Shown: positions 7,689 through 21,001 of the stretch, piece after piece | Layout: every line of letters starts with the position of its first letter | Position numbering within the stretch: the first letter of the stretch is position 1 | Assembly (NCBI RefSeq): GCF_963576545.1 | Contig: NW_026870395.1 | Span: 372,001 to 436,000, forward strand | Source of the DNA: Limanda limanda | Taxonomy: Eukaryota > Chordata > Actinopteri > Pleuronectiformes > Pleuronectidae | Length of the DNA stretch: 64,000 nt | Reading direction: 5' to 3' | Translations under genes and position numbers: made by a program | Notes under the pieces: generated by a model | Database searches by the model: none | What the model was told of the DNA's origin: nothing | What the model saw: only the letters and a program-made list of their open reading frames with translations

Positions 7689-10600
7689 ACCTTCACAAAA
7701 AAAGTTATTCAAGAATATCTCTTTCTCCTATGTGCTTTCATCCCTAACCCTAACCCTAACCCTTCCGAAAGTCGGAGAAGCTCAAGGATGGTACCGATCG
7801 ATGCGCGCTACCCCATTTAGTGGGGGTAGAGCCTACTTGCAAGTCTCTCCGACCTTCACAAAAAAAGTTATTCAAGAATATCTCTTTCTCCTATGTGCTT
7901 TCATCCCTAACCCTAACCCTAACCCTTCCGAAAGTCGGAGAAGCTCAAGGATGGTACCGATCGATGCGCGCTACCCCATTTAGTGGGGGTAGAGCCTACT
8001 TGCAAGTCTCTCCGACCTTCACAAAAAAAGTTATTCAAGAATATCTCTTTCTCCTATGTGCTTTCATCCCTAACCCTAACCCTAACCCTTCCGAAAGTCG
8101 GAGAAGCTCAAGGATGGTACCGATCGATGCGCGCTACCCCATTTAGTGGGGGTAGAGCCTACTTGCAAGTCTCTCCGACCTTCACAAAAAAAGTTATTCA
8201 AGAATATCTCTTTCTCCTATGTGCTTTCATCCCTAACCCTAACCCTAACCCTTCCGAAAGTCGGAGAAGCTCAAGGATGGTACCGATCGATGCGCGCAAC
8301 CCCATTTAGTGGGGGTAGAGCCTACTTGCAAGTCTCTCCGACCTTCACAAAAAAAGTTATTCAAGAATATCTCCTCAGATTTGGGGGAATTTCGTCGGTC
8401 GACCTCTTCCGAAGGTCGTACAAGCTCGGGGATGGTACCAATCGATCAGCAGGACCCAAATTAGTCCAGATGCAACCACTTTCCAAGTCTCTCCGACCTT
8501 CACAAAAAAAGTTATTCAAGAATATCTCTTTCTCCTATGTGCTTTCATCCCTAACCCTAACCCTAACCCTTCCGAAAGTCGGAGAAGCTCAAGGATGGTA
8601 CCGATCGATGCGCGCTACCCCATTTAGTGGGGGTAGAGCCTACTTGCAAGTCTCTCCGACCTTCACAAAAAAATTTATTCAAGAATATCTCTTTCTCCTA
8701 TGTGCTTTCATCCCTAACCCTAACCCTAACCCTTCCGAAAGTCGGAGAAGCTCAAGGATGGTACCGATCGATGCGCGCAACCCCATTTAGTGGGGGTAGA
8801 GCCTACTTGCAAGTCTCTCCGACCTTCACAAAAAAAGTTATTCAAGAATATCTCCTCAGATTTGGGGGAATTTCGTCGGTCGACCTCTTTCGAAGGTCGT
8901 ACAAGCTCGGGGATGGTACCAATCGATCCGCAGGACCCAAATTAGTCCAGATGCAACCACTTTCCAAGTCTCTCCGACCTTCACAAAAAAAGTTATTCAA
9001 GAATATCTCTTTCTCCTATGTGCTTTCATCCCTAACCCTAACCCTTCCGAAAGTCGGAGAAGCTCAAGGATGGTACCGATCGATGCGCGCTACCCCATTT
9101 AGTGGGGGTAGAGCCTACTTGCAAGTCTCTCCGACCTTCACAAAAAAAGTTATTCAAGAATATCTCTTTCTCCTATGTGCTTTCATCCCTAACCCTAACC
9201 CTAACCCTTCCGAAAGTCGGAGAAGCTCAAGGATGGTACCGATCGATGCGCGCTACCCCATTTAGTGGGGGTAGAGCCTACTTGCAAGTCTCTCCGACCT
9301 TCACAAAAAAAGTTATTCAAGAATATCTCTTTCTCCTATGTGCTTTCATCCCTAACCCTAACCCTAACCCTTCCGAAAGTCGGAGAAGCTCAAGGATGGT
9401 ACTGGTCGATGCGCGCAACCCCATTTAGTGGGGGTAGAGCCTACTTGCAAGTCTCTCCGACCTTCACAAAAAAAGTTATTCAAGAATATCTCCTCAGATT
9501 TGGGGGAATTTCGTCGGTCGACCTCTTCCGAAGGTCGTACAAGCTCGGGGATGGTACCAATCGATCCGCAGGACCCAAATTAGTCCAGATGCAACCACTT
9601 TCCAAGTCTCTCCGACCTTCACAAAAAAAGTTATTCAAGAATATCTCTTTCTCCTATGTGCTTTCATCCCTAACCCTAACCCTAACCCTTCCGAAAGTCG
9701 GAGAAGCTCAAGGATGGTACCGATCGATGCGCGCTACCCCATTTAGTGGGGGTAGAGCCTACTTGCAAGTCTCTCGGACCTTCACAAAAAAAGTTATTCA
9801 AGAATATCTCTTTCTCCTATGTGCTTTCATCCCTAACCCTAACCCTAACCCTTCCGAAAGTCGGAGAAGCTCAAGGATGGTACCGATCGATGCGCGCTAC
9901 CCCATTTAGTGGGGGTAGAGCCTACTTGCAAGTCTCTCCGACCTTCACAAAAAAAGTTATTCAAGAATATCTCCTCAGATTTGGGGGAATTTCGTCGGTC
10001 GACCTCTTCCGAAGGTCGTACAAGCTCGGGGATGGTACCAATCGATCCGCAGGACCCAAATTAGTCCAGATGCAACCACTTTCCAAGTCTCTCCGACCTT
10101 CACAAAAAAAGTTATTCAAGAATATCTCTTTCTCCTATGTGCTTTCATCCCTAACCCTAACCCTAACCCTTCCGAAAGTCGGAGAAGCTCAAGGATGGTA
10201 CCGATCGATGCGTGCTACCCCATTTAGTGGGGGTAGAGCCTACTTGCAAGTCTCTCCGACCTTCACAAAAAACGTTATTCAAGAATATCTCTTTCTCCTA
10301 TGTGCTTTCATCCCTAACCCTAACCCTAACCCTTCCGAAAGTCGGAGAAGCTCAAGGATGGTACCGATCGATGCGCGCTACCCCATTTAGTGGGGGTAGA
10401 GCCTACTTGCAAGTCTCTCCGACCTTCACAAAAAAAGTTATTCAAGAATATCTCCTCAGATTTGGGGGAATTTCGTCGGTCGACCTCTTCCGAAGGTCGT
10501 ACAAGCTCGGGGATGGTACCAATCGATCCGCAGGACCCAAATTAGTCCAGATGCAACCACTTTCCAAGTCTCTCCGACCTTCACAAAAAAAGTTATTCAA

Positions 10601-12347
10601 GAATATCTCTTTCTCCTATGTGCTTTCATCCCTAACCCTAACCCTAACCCTTCCGAAAGTCGGAGAAGCTCAAGGATGGTACCGATCGATGCGCGCTACC
10701 CCATTTAGTGGGGGTAGAGCCTACTTGCAAGTCTCTCCGACCTTCACAAAAAAAGTTATTCAAGAATATCTCTTTCTCCTATGTGCTTTCATCCCTAACC
10801 CTAACCCTAACCCTTCCGAAAGTCGGAGAAGCTCAAGGATGGTACCGATCGATGCGCGCTACCCCATTTAGTGGGGGTAGAGCCTACTTGCAAGTCTCTC
10901 CGACCTTCACAAAAAAAGTTATTCAAGAATATCTCTTTCTCCTATGTGCTTTCATCCCTAACCCTAACCCTAACCCTTCCGAAAGTCGGAGAAGCTCAAG
11001 GATGGTACCGATCGATGCGCGTTACCCCATTTAGTGGGGGTAGAGCCTACTTGCAAGTCTCTCGGACCTTCACAAAAAAAGTTATTCAAGAATATCTCTT
11101 TCTCCTATGTGCTTTCATCCCTAACCCTAACCCTAACCCTTCCGAAAGTCGGAGAAGCTCAATGATGGTACCGATCGATGCGCGCTACCCCATTTAGTGG
11201 GGGTAGAGCCTACTTGCAAGTCTCTCCGACCTTGACAAAAAAAGTTATTCAAGAATATCTCCTCAGATTTGGGGGAATTTCGTCGGTCGACCTCTTCCGA
11301 AGGTCGTACAAGCTCGGGGATGGTACCAATCGATCCGCAGGACCCAAATTAGTCCAGATGCAACCACTTTCCAAGTCTCTCCGACCTTCACAAAAAAAGT
11401 TATTCAAGAATATCTCTTTCTCCTATGTGCTTTCATCCCTAACCCTAACCCTAACCCTTCCGAAAGTCGGAGAAGCTCAAGGATGGTACCGATCGATGCG
11501 CGCTACCCCATTTAGTGGGGGTAGAGCCTACTTGCAAGTCTCTCCGACCTTCACAAAAAACGTTATTCAAGAATATCTCTTTCTCCTATGTGCTTTCATC
11601 CCTAACCCTAACCCTTCCGAAAGTCGGAGAAGCTCAAGGATGGTACCGATCGATGCGCGCTACCCCATTTAGTGGGGGTAGAGCCTACTTGCAAGTCTCT
11701 TCGACCTTCACAAAAAAAGTTATTCAAGAATATCTCCTCAGATTTGGGGGAATTTCGTCGGTCGACCTCTTCCGAAGGTCGTACAAGCTCGGGGATGGTA
11801 CCAATCGATCTGCAGGACCCAAATTAGTCCAGATGCAACCACTTTCCAAGTCTCTCCGACCTTCACAAAAAAAGTTATTCAAGAATATCTCTTTCTCCTA
11901 TGTGCTTTCATCCCTAACCCTAACCCTAACCCTTCCGAAAGTCGGAGAAGCTCAAGGATGGTACCGATCGATGCGCGCTACCCCATTTAGTGGGGGTAGA
12001 GCCTACTTGCAAGTCTCTCCGACCTTCACAAAAAAAGTTATTCAAGAATATCTCTTTCTCCTATGTGCTTTCATCCCTAACCCTAACCCTAACCCTTCCG
12101 AAAGTCGGAGAAGCTCAAGGATGGTACCGATCGATGCGCGCTACCCCATTTAGTGGGGGTAGAGCCTACTTGCAAGTCTCTCCGACCTTCACAAAAAAAG
12201 TTATTCAAGAATATCTCTTTCTCCTATGTGCTTTCATCCCTAACCCTAACCCTAACCCTTCCGAAAGTCGGAGAAGCTCAAGGATGGTACCGATCGATGC
12301 GCGCAACCCCATTTAGTGGGGGTAGAGCCTACTTGCAAGTCTCTCCG
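7534..12347 (+). repeat. Higher-order repeat, copy b
   Basis: A-run pattern from B 7534: 4,2,3,2,2,4,2,3. The section 8,822-12,347 is the basic 3,526-bp block without the extra 1,763-bp duplication seen in copy a, and it recurs as copy c at +3,526. Private changes include AAAAAATTTATT at about 8,672 and CTCAATGATGG at about 11,162. Confidence 0.82.
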
Positions 12348-15300
12348 ACCTTCACAAAAAAAGTTATTCAAGAATATCTCCTCAGATTTGGGGGAATTTC
12401 GTCGGTCGACCTCTTTCGAAGGTCGTACAAGCTCGGGGATGGTACCAATCGATCCGCAGGACCCAAATTAGTCCAGATGCAACCACTTTCCAAGTCTCTC
12501 CGACCTTCACAAAAAAAGTTATTCAAGAATATCTCTTTCTCCTATGTGCTTTCATCCCTAACCCTAACCCTTCCGAAAGTCGGAGAAGCTCAAGGATGGT
12601 ACCGATCGATGCGCGCTACCCCATTTAGTGGGGGTAGAGCCTACTTGCAAGTCTCTCCGACCTTCACAAAAAAAGTTATTCAAGAATATCTCTTTCTCCT
12701 ATGTGCTTTCATCCCTAACCCTAACCCTAACCCTTCCGAAAGTCGGAGAAGCTCAAGGATGGTACCGATCGATGCGCGCTACCCCATTTAGTGGGGGTAG
12801 AGCCTACTTGCAAGTCTCTCCGACCTTCACAAAAAAAGTTATTCAAGAATATCTCTTTCTCCTATGTGCTTTCATCCCTAACCCTAACCCTAACCCTTCC
12901 GAAAGTCGGAGAAGCTCAAGGATGGTACTGGTCGATGCGCGCAACCCCATTTAGTGGGGGTAGAGCCTACTTGCAAGTCTCTCCGACCTTCACAAAAAAA
13001 GTTATTCAAGAATATCTCCTCAGATTTGGGGGAATTTCGTCGGTCGACCTCTTCCGAAGGTCGTACAAGCTCGGGGATGGTACCAATCGATCCGCAGGAC
13101 CCAAATTAGTCCAGATGCAACCACTTTCCAAGTCTCTCCGACCTTCACAAAAAAAGTTATTCAAGAATATCTCTTTCTCCTATGTGCTTTCATCCCTAAC
13201 CCTAACCCTAACCCTTCCGAAAGTCGGAGAAGCTCAAGGATGGTACCGATCGATGCGCGCTACCCCATTTAGTGGGGGTAGAGCCTACTTGCAAGTCTCT
13301 CGGACCTTCACAAAAAAAGTTATTCAAGAATATCTCTTTCTCCTATGTGCTTTCATCCCTAACCCTAACCCTAACCCTTCCGAAAGTCGGAGAAGCTCAA
13401 GGATGGTACCGATCGATGCGCGCTACCCCATTTAGTGGGGGTAGAGCCTACTTGCAAGTCTCTCCGACCTTCACAAAAAAAGTTATTCAAGAATATCTCC
13501 TCAGATTTGGGGGAATTTCGTCAGTCGACCTCTTCCGAAGGTCGTACAAGCTCGGGGATGGTACCAATCGATCCGCAGGACCCAAATTAGTCCAGATGCA
13601 ACCACTTTCCAAGTCTCTCCGACCTTCACAAAAAAAGTTATTCAAGAATATCTCTTTCTCCTATGTGCTTTCATCCCTAACCCTAACCCTAACCCTTCCG
13701 AAAGTCGGAGAAGCTCAAGGATGGTACCGATCGATGCGTGCTACCCCATTTAGTGGGGGTAGAGCCTACTTGCAAGTCTCTCCGACCTTCACAAAAAACG
13801 TTATTCAAGAATATCTCTTTCTCCTATGTGCTTTCATCCCTAACCCTAACCCTAACCCTTCCGAAAGTCGGAGAAGCTCAAGGATGGTACCGATCGATGC
13901 GCGCTACCCCATTTAGTGGGGGTAGAGCCTACTTGCAAGTCTCTCCGACCTTCACAAAAAAAGTTATTCAAGAATATCTCCTCAGATTTGGGGGAATTTC
14001 GTCGGTCGACCTCTTCCGAAGGTCGTACAAGCTCGGGGATGGTACCAATCGATCCGCAGGACCCAAATTAGTCCAGATGCAACCACTTTCCAAGTCTCTC
14101 CGACCTTCACAAAAAAAGTTATTCAAGAATATCTCTTTCTCCTATGTGCTTTCATCCCTAACCCTAACCCTAACCCTTCCGAAAGTCGGAGAAGCTCAAG
14201 GATGGTACCGATCGATGCGCGCTACCCCATTTAGTGGGGGTAGAGCCTACTTGCAAGTCTCTCCGACCTTCACAAAAAAAGTTATTCAAGAATATCTCTT
14301 TCTCCTATGTGCTTTCATCCCTAACCCTAACCCTAACCCTTCCGAAAGTCGGAGAAGCTCAAGGATGGTACTGATCGATGCGCGCTACCCCATTTAGTGG
14401 GGGTAGAGCCTACTTGCAAGTCTCTCCGACCTTCACAAAAAAAGTTATTCAAGAATATCTCTTTCTCCTATGTGCTTTCATCCCTAACCCTAACCCTAAC
14501 CCTTCCGAAAGTCGGAGAAGCTCAAGGATGGTACCGATCGATGCGCGTTACCCCATTTAGTGGGGGTAGAGCCTACTTGCAAGTCTCTCGGACCTTCACA
14601 AAAAAAGTTATTCAAGAATATCTCTTTCTCCTATGTGCTTTCATCCCTAACCCTAACCCTTCCGAAAGTCGGAGAAGCTCAAGGATGGTACCGATCGATG
14701 CGCGCTACCCCATTTAGTGGGGGTAGAGCCTACTTGCAAGTCTCTTCGACCTTCACAAAAAAAGTTATTCAAGAAAATCTCCTCAGATTTGGGGGAATTT
14801 CGTCGGTCGACCTCTTCCGAAGGTCGTACAAGCTCGGGGATGGTACCAATCGATCTGCAGGACCCAAATTAGTCCAGATGCAACCACTTTCCAAGTCTCT
14901 CCGACCTTCACAAAAAAAGTTATTCAAGAATATCTCTTTCTCCTATGTGCTTTCATCCCTAACCCTAACCCTAACCCTTCCGAAAGTCGGAGAAGCTCAA
15001 GGATGGTACCGATCGATGCGCGCTACCCCATTTAGTGGGGGTAGAGCCTACTTGCAAGTCTCTCCGACCTTCACAAAAGAAGTTATTCAAGAATATCTCT
15101 TTCTCCTATGTGCTTTCATCCCTAACCCTAACCCTAACCCTTCCGAAAGTCGGAGAAGCTCAAGGATGGTACCGATCGATGCGCGCTACCCCATTTAGTG
15201 GGGGTAGAGCCTACTTGCAAGTCTCTCCGACCTTCACAAAAAACGTTATTCAAGAATATCTCTTTCTCCTATGTGCTTTCATCCCTAACCCTAACCCTTC

Positions 15301-15386
15301 CGAAAGTCGGAGAAGCTCAAGGATGGTACCGATCGATGCGCGCTACCCCATTTAGTGGGGGTAGAGCCTACTTGCAAGTCTCTTCG
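12348..15386 (+). repeat. Higher-order repeat, copy c (481 bp deleted)
   Basis: A-run pattern from B 12348: 3,2,2,4,3. It follows copy b at +3,526 up to about 14,592 and at +3,045 afterwards, a difference of 481 bp (one B plus two A). A further 6 bp is lost in a short A at 15,230. The deletion junction lies in the chimeric A unit at 14,592. Confidence 0.82.
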
Positions 15387-18300
15387 ACCTTCACAAAAAA
15401 AGTTATTCAAGAATATCTCCTCAGATTTGGGGGAATTTCGTCGGTCGACCTCTTCCGAAGGTCGTACAAGCTCGGGGATGGTACCAATCGATCTGCAGGA
15501 CCCAAATTAGTCCAGATGCAACCACTTTCCAAGTCTCTCCGACCTTCACAAAAAAAGTTATTCAAGAATATCTCTTTCTCCTATGTGCTTTCATCCCTAA
15601 CCCTAACCCTAACCCTTCCGAAAGTCGGAGAAGCTCAAGGATGGTACCGATCGATGCGCGCTACCCCATTTAGTGGGGGTAGAGCCTACTTGCAAGTCTC
15701 TCCGACCTTCACAAAAAAAGTTATTCAAGAATATCTCTTTCTCCTATGTGCTTTCATCCCTAACCCTAACCCTAACCCTTCCGAAAGTCGGAGAAGCTCA
15801 AGGATGGTACTGATCGATGCGCGCAACCCCATTTAGTGGGGGTAGAGCCTACTTGCAAGTCTCTCCGACCTTCACAAAAAAAGTTATTCAAGAATATCTC
15901 CTCAGATTTGGGGGAATTTCGTCGGTCGACCTCTTTCGAAGGTCGTACAAGCTCGGGGATGGTACCAATCGATCCGCAGGACCCAAATTAGTCCAGATGC
16001 AACCACTTTCCAAGTCTCTCCGACCTTCACAAAAAAAGTTATTCAAGAATATCTCTTTCTCCTATGTGCTTTCATCCCTAACCCTAACCCTAACCCTTCC
16101 GAAAGTCGGAGAAGCTCAAGGATGGTACCGATCGATGCGCGCTACCCCATTTAGTGGGGGTAGAGCCTACTTGCAAGTCTCTCCGACCTTCACAAAAAAC
16201 GTTATTCAAGAATATCTCTTTCTCCTATGTGCTTTCATCCCTAACCCTAACCCTTCCGAAAGTCGGAGAAGCTCAAGGATGGTACCGATCGATGCGCGCT
16301 ACCCCATTTAGTGGGGGTAGAGCCTACTTGCAAGTCTCTTCGACCTTCACAAAAAAAGTTATTCAAGAATATCTCCTCAGATTTGGGGGAATTTCGTCGG
16401 TCGACCTCTTCCGAAGGTCGTACAAGCTCGGGGATGGTACCAATCGATCTGCAGGACCCAAATTAGTCCAGATGCAACCACTTTCCAAGTCTCTCCGACC
16501 TTCAAAAAAAAAGTTATTCAAGAATATCTCTTTCTCCTATGTGCTTTCATCCCTAACCCTAACCCTAACCCTTCCGAAAGTCGGAGAAGCTCAAGGATGG
16601 TACCGATCGATGCGCGCTACCCCATTTAGTGGGGGTAGAGCCTACTTGCAAGTCTCTCCGACCTTCACAAAAAAAGTTATTCAAGAATATCTCTTTCTCC
16701 TATGTGCTTTCATCCCTAACCCTAACCCTAACCCTTCCGAAAGTCGGAGAAGCTCAAGGATGGTACCGATCGATGCGCGCTACCCCATTTAGTGGGGGTA
16801 GAGCCTACTTGCAAGTCTCTCCGACCTTCACAAAAAAAGTTATTCAAGAATATCTCTTTCTCCTATGTGCTTTCATCCCTAACCCTAACCCTTCCGAAAG
16901 TCGGAGAAGCTCAAGGATGGTACCGATCGATGCGCGCTACCCCATTTAGTGGGGGTAGAGCCTACTTGCAAGTCTCTCCGACCTTCACAAAAAAAGTTAT
17001 TCAAGAATATCTCTTTCTCCTATGTGCTTTCATCCCTAACCCTAACCCTAACCCTTCCGAAAGTCGGAGAAGCTCAAGGATGGTACCGATCGATGCGCGC
17101 TACCCCATTTAGTGGGGGTAGAGCCTACTTGCAAGTCTCTCCGACCTTCACAAAAAAAGTTATTCAAGAATATCTCCTCAGATTTGGGGGAATTTCGTCG
17201 GTCGACCTCTTCCGAAGGTCGTACAAGCTCGGGGATGGTACCAATCGATCCGCAGGACCCAAATTAGTCCAGATGCAACCACTTTCCAAGTCTCTCCGAC
17301 CTTCACAAAAAAAGTTATTCAAGAATATCTCTTTCTCCTATGTGCTTTCATCCCTAACCCTAACCCTAACCCTTCCGAAAGTCGGAGAAGCTCAAGGATG
17401 GTACCGATCGATGCGCGCAACCCCATTTAGTGGGGGTAGAGCCTACTTGCAAGTCTCTCCGACCTTCACAAAAAAAGTTATTCAAGAATATCTCTTTCTC
17501 CTATGTGCTTTCATCCCTAACCCTAACCCTAACCCTTCCGAAAGTCGGAGAAGCTCAAGGATGGTACCGATCGATGCGCGCTACCCCATTTAGTGGGGGT
17601 AGAGCCTACTTGCAAGTCTCTCCGACCTTCACAAAAAAAGTTATTCAAGAATATCTCTTTCTCCTATGTGCTTTCATCCCTAACCCTAACCCTAACCCTT
17701 CCGAAAGTCGGAGAAGCTCAAGGATGGTACCGATCGATGCGCGCTACCCCATTTAGTGGGGGTAGAGCCTACTTGCAAGTCTCTCCGACCTTCACAAAAA
17801 AAGTTATTCAAGAATATCTCCTCAGATTTGGGGGAATTTCGTCGGTCGACCTCTTCCGAAGGTCGTACAAGCTCGGGGATGGTACCAATCGATCCGCAGG
17901 ACCCAATTTAGTCCAGATGCAACCACTTTCCAAGTCTCTCCGACCTTCACAAAAAAAGTTATTCAAGAATATCTCTTTCTCCTATGTGCTTTCATCCCTA
18001 ACCCTAACCCTAACCCTTCCGAAAGTCGGAGAAGCTCAAGGATGGTACCGATCGATGCGCGCAACCCCATTTAGTGGGGGTAGAGCCTACTTGCAAGTCT
18101 CTCCGACCTTCACAAAAAAAGTTATTCAAGAATATCTCTTTCTCCTATGTGCTTTCATCCCTAACCCTAACCCTAACCCTTCCGAAAGTCGGAGAAGCTC
18201 AAGGATGGTACCGATCGATGCGCGCTACCCCATTTAGTGGGGGTAGAGCCTACTTGCAAGTCTCTCCGACCTTCACAAAAAAAGTTATTCAAGAATATCT

Positions 18301-19270
18301 CTTTCTCCTATGTGCTTTCATCCCTAACCCTAACCCTAACCCTTCCGAAAGTCGGAGAAGCTCAAGGATGGTACCGATCGATGCGCGCTACCCCATTTAG
18401 TGGGGGTAGAGCCTACTTGCAAGTCTCTCCGACCTTCACAAAAAAAGTTATTCAAGAATATCTCCTCAGATTTGGGGGAATTTCGTCGGTCGACCTCTTC
18501 CGAAGGTCGTACAAGCTCGGGGATGGTACCAATCGATCCGCAGGACCCAAATTAGTCCAGATGCAACCACTTTCCAAGTCTCTCCGACCTTCACAAAAAA
18601 AGTTATTCAAGAATATCTCTTTCTCCTATGTGCTTTCATCCCTAACCCTAACCCTAACCCTTCCGAAAGTCGGAGAAGCTCAAGGATGGTACCGATCGAT
18701 GCGCGCTACCCCATTTAGTGGGGGTAGAGCCTACTTGCAAGTCTCTCCGACCTTCACAAAAAAAGTTATTCAAGAATATCTCTTTCTCCTATGTGCTTTC
18801 ATCCCTAACCCTAACCCTAACCCTTCCGAAAGTCGGAGAAGCTCAAGGATGGTACCGATCGATGCGCGCTACCCCATTTAGTGGGGGTAGAGCCTACTTG
18901 CAAGTCTCTCCGACCTTCACAAAAAAAGTTATTCAAGAATATCTCCTCAGATTTGGGGGAATTTCGTCGGTCGACCTCTTCCGAAGGTCGTACAAGCTCG
19001 GGGATGGTACCAATCGATCCGCAGGACCCAAATTAGTCCAGATGCAACCACTTTCCAAGTCTCTCCGACCTTCACAAAAAAAGTTATTCAAGAATATCTC
19101 TTTCTCCTATGTGCTTTCATCCCTAACCCTAACCCTTCCGAAAGTCGGAGAAGCTCAAGGATGGTACCGATCGATGCGCGCAACCCCATTTAGTGGGGGT
19201 AGAGCCTACTTGCAAGTCTCTCCGACCTTCACAAAAAAAGTTATTCAAGAATATCTCTTTCTCCTATGTG
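13740..19270 (+). repeat. Large duplication, left copy (right copy 58,307-64,000)
   Basis: This stretch recurs at +44,567 up to about 15.7 kb and at +44,730 from 15,868 on. Shared rare markers: AAGAAAATC (14,776 and 59,343), CAAAAGAAG (15,079 and 59,646), nine-A run (16,505 and 61,235), CCCAATTTAG (17,907 and 62,637). All short A units in it match. The right copy has one more A unit. The left limit is near GCGTGC at 13,739, which is GCGCGC at 58,306. The right limit lies beyond the window. Confidence 0.9.
14592..14748 (+). repeat. Chimeric A unit at a 481-bp deletion junction
   Basis: This unit begins after a TCTCGGACC junction like the A unit at 11,066 and ends like the short A at 11,547 (two hexamers, followed by TCTTCGACC into B). 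The units 11,066 and 11,547 are 481 bp apart. The simplest reading is a single exchange inside the monomer, between the junction and the telomeric tract, deleting B and two A equivalents. The same chimera is at 59,159-59,315 in the right-end duplication, so the deletion came first. Confidence 0.78.
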
Positions 19271-21001
19271 CTTTCATCCCTAACCCTAACCCTAACCCTT
19301 CCGAAAGTCGGAGAAGCTCAAGGATGGTACCGATCGATGCGCGCTACCCCATTTAGTGGGGGTAGAGCCTACTTGCAAGTCTCTCCGACCTTCACAAAAA
19401 AAGTTATTCAAGAATATCTCTTTCTCCTATGTGCTTTCATCCCTAACCCTAACCCTAACCCTTCCGAAAGTCGGAGAAGCTCAAGGATGGTACCGATCGA
19501 TGCGCGCTACCCCATTTAGTGGGGGTAGAGCCTACTTGCAAGTCTCTCCGACCTTCAAAAAAAAAGTTATTCAAGAATATCTCTTTCTCCTATGTGCTTT
19601 CATCCCTAACCCTAACCCTAACCCTTCCGAAAGTCGGAGAAGCTCAAGGATGGTACCGATCGATGCGCGCTACCCCATTTAGTGGGGGTAGAGCCTACTT
19701 GCAAGTCTCTCCGACCTTCACAAAAAAAGTTATTCAAGAATATCTCCTCAGATTTGGGGGAATTTCGTCGGTCGACCTCTTCCGAAGGTCGTACAAGCTC
19801 GGGGATGGTACCAATCGATCCGCAGGACCCAAATTAGTCCAGATGCAACCACTTTCCAAGTCTCTCCGACCTTCACAAAAAAAGTTATTCAAGAATATCT
19901 CTTTCTCCTATGTGCTTTCATCCCTAAGCCTAACCCTAACCCTTCCGAAAGTCGGAGAAGCTCAAGGATGGTACCGATCGATGCGCGCTACCCCATTTAG
20001 TGGGGGTAGAGCCTACTTGCAAGTCTCTCCGACCTTCACAAAAAAAGTTATTCAAGAATATCTCTTTCTCCTATGTGCTTTCATCCCTAAGCCTAACCCT
20101 AACCCTTCCGAAAGTCGGAGAAGCTCAAGGATGGTACCGATCGATGCGCGCTACCCCATTTAGTGGGGGTAGAGCCTACTTGCAAGTCTCTCCGACCTTC
20201 ACAAAAAACGTTATTCAAGAATATCTCTTTCTCCTATGTGCTTTCATCCCTAACCCTAACCCTAACCCTTCCGAAAGTCGGAGAAGCTCAAGGATGGTAC
20301 CGATCGATGCGCGCTACCCCATTTAGTGGGGGTAGAGCCTACTTGCAAGTCTCTCCGACCTTCACAAAAAAAGTTATTCAAGAATATCTCCTCAGATTTG
20401 GGGGAATTTCGTCGGTCGACCTCTTCCGAAGGTCGTACAAGCTCGGGGATGGTACCAATCGATCCGCAGGACCCAAATTAGTCCAGATGCAACCACTTTC
20501 CAAGTCTCTCCGACCTTCACAAAAAAAGTTATTCAAGAATATCTCTTTCTCCTATGTGCTTTCATCCCTAACCCTAACCCTAACCCTTCCGAAAGTCGGA
20601 GAAGCTCAAGGATGGTACCGATCGATGCGCGCAACCCCATTTAGTGGGGGTAGAGCCTACTTGCAAGTCTCTCCGACCTTCACAAAAAAAGTTATTCAAG
20701 AATATCTCTTTCTCCTATGTGCTTTCATCCCTAACCCTAACCCTAACCCTTCCGAAAGTCGGAGAAGCTCAAGGATGGTACCGATCGATGCGCGCTACCC
20801 CATTTAGTGGGGGTAGAGCCTACTTGCAAGTCTCTCCGACCTTCACAAAAAAAGTTATTCAAGAATATCTCTTTCTCCTATGTGCTTTCATCCCTAACCC
20901 TAACCCTAACCCTTCCGAAAGTCGGAGAAGCTCAAGGATGGTACCGATCGATGCGCGCTACCCCATTTAGTGGGGGTAGAGCCTACTTGCAAGTCTCTCC
21001 G
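18432..21001 (+). repeat. Mid-array higher-order repeat, copy 1 (2,570 bp)
   Basis: B, 2A, B, 4A, B, 3A, B, 3A. Markers: short A at 19,068, GCGCAACC next to it, nine-A run at about 19,555, CCCTAAGCC at 19,928. A second CCCTAAGCC at 20,091 in the adjacent A shows that this unit was duplicated in this copy. Confidence 0.85.
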
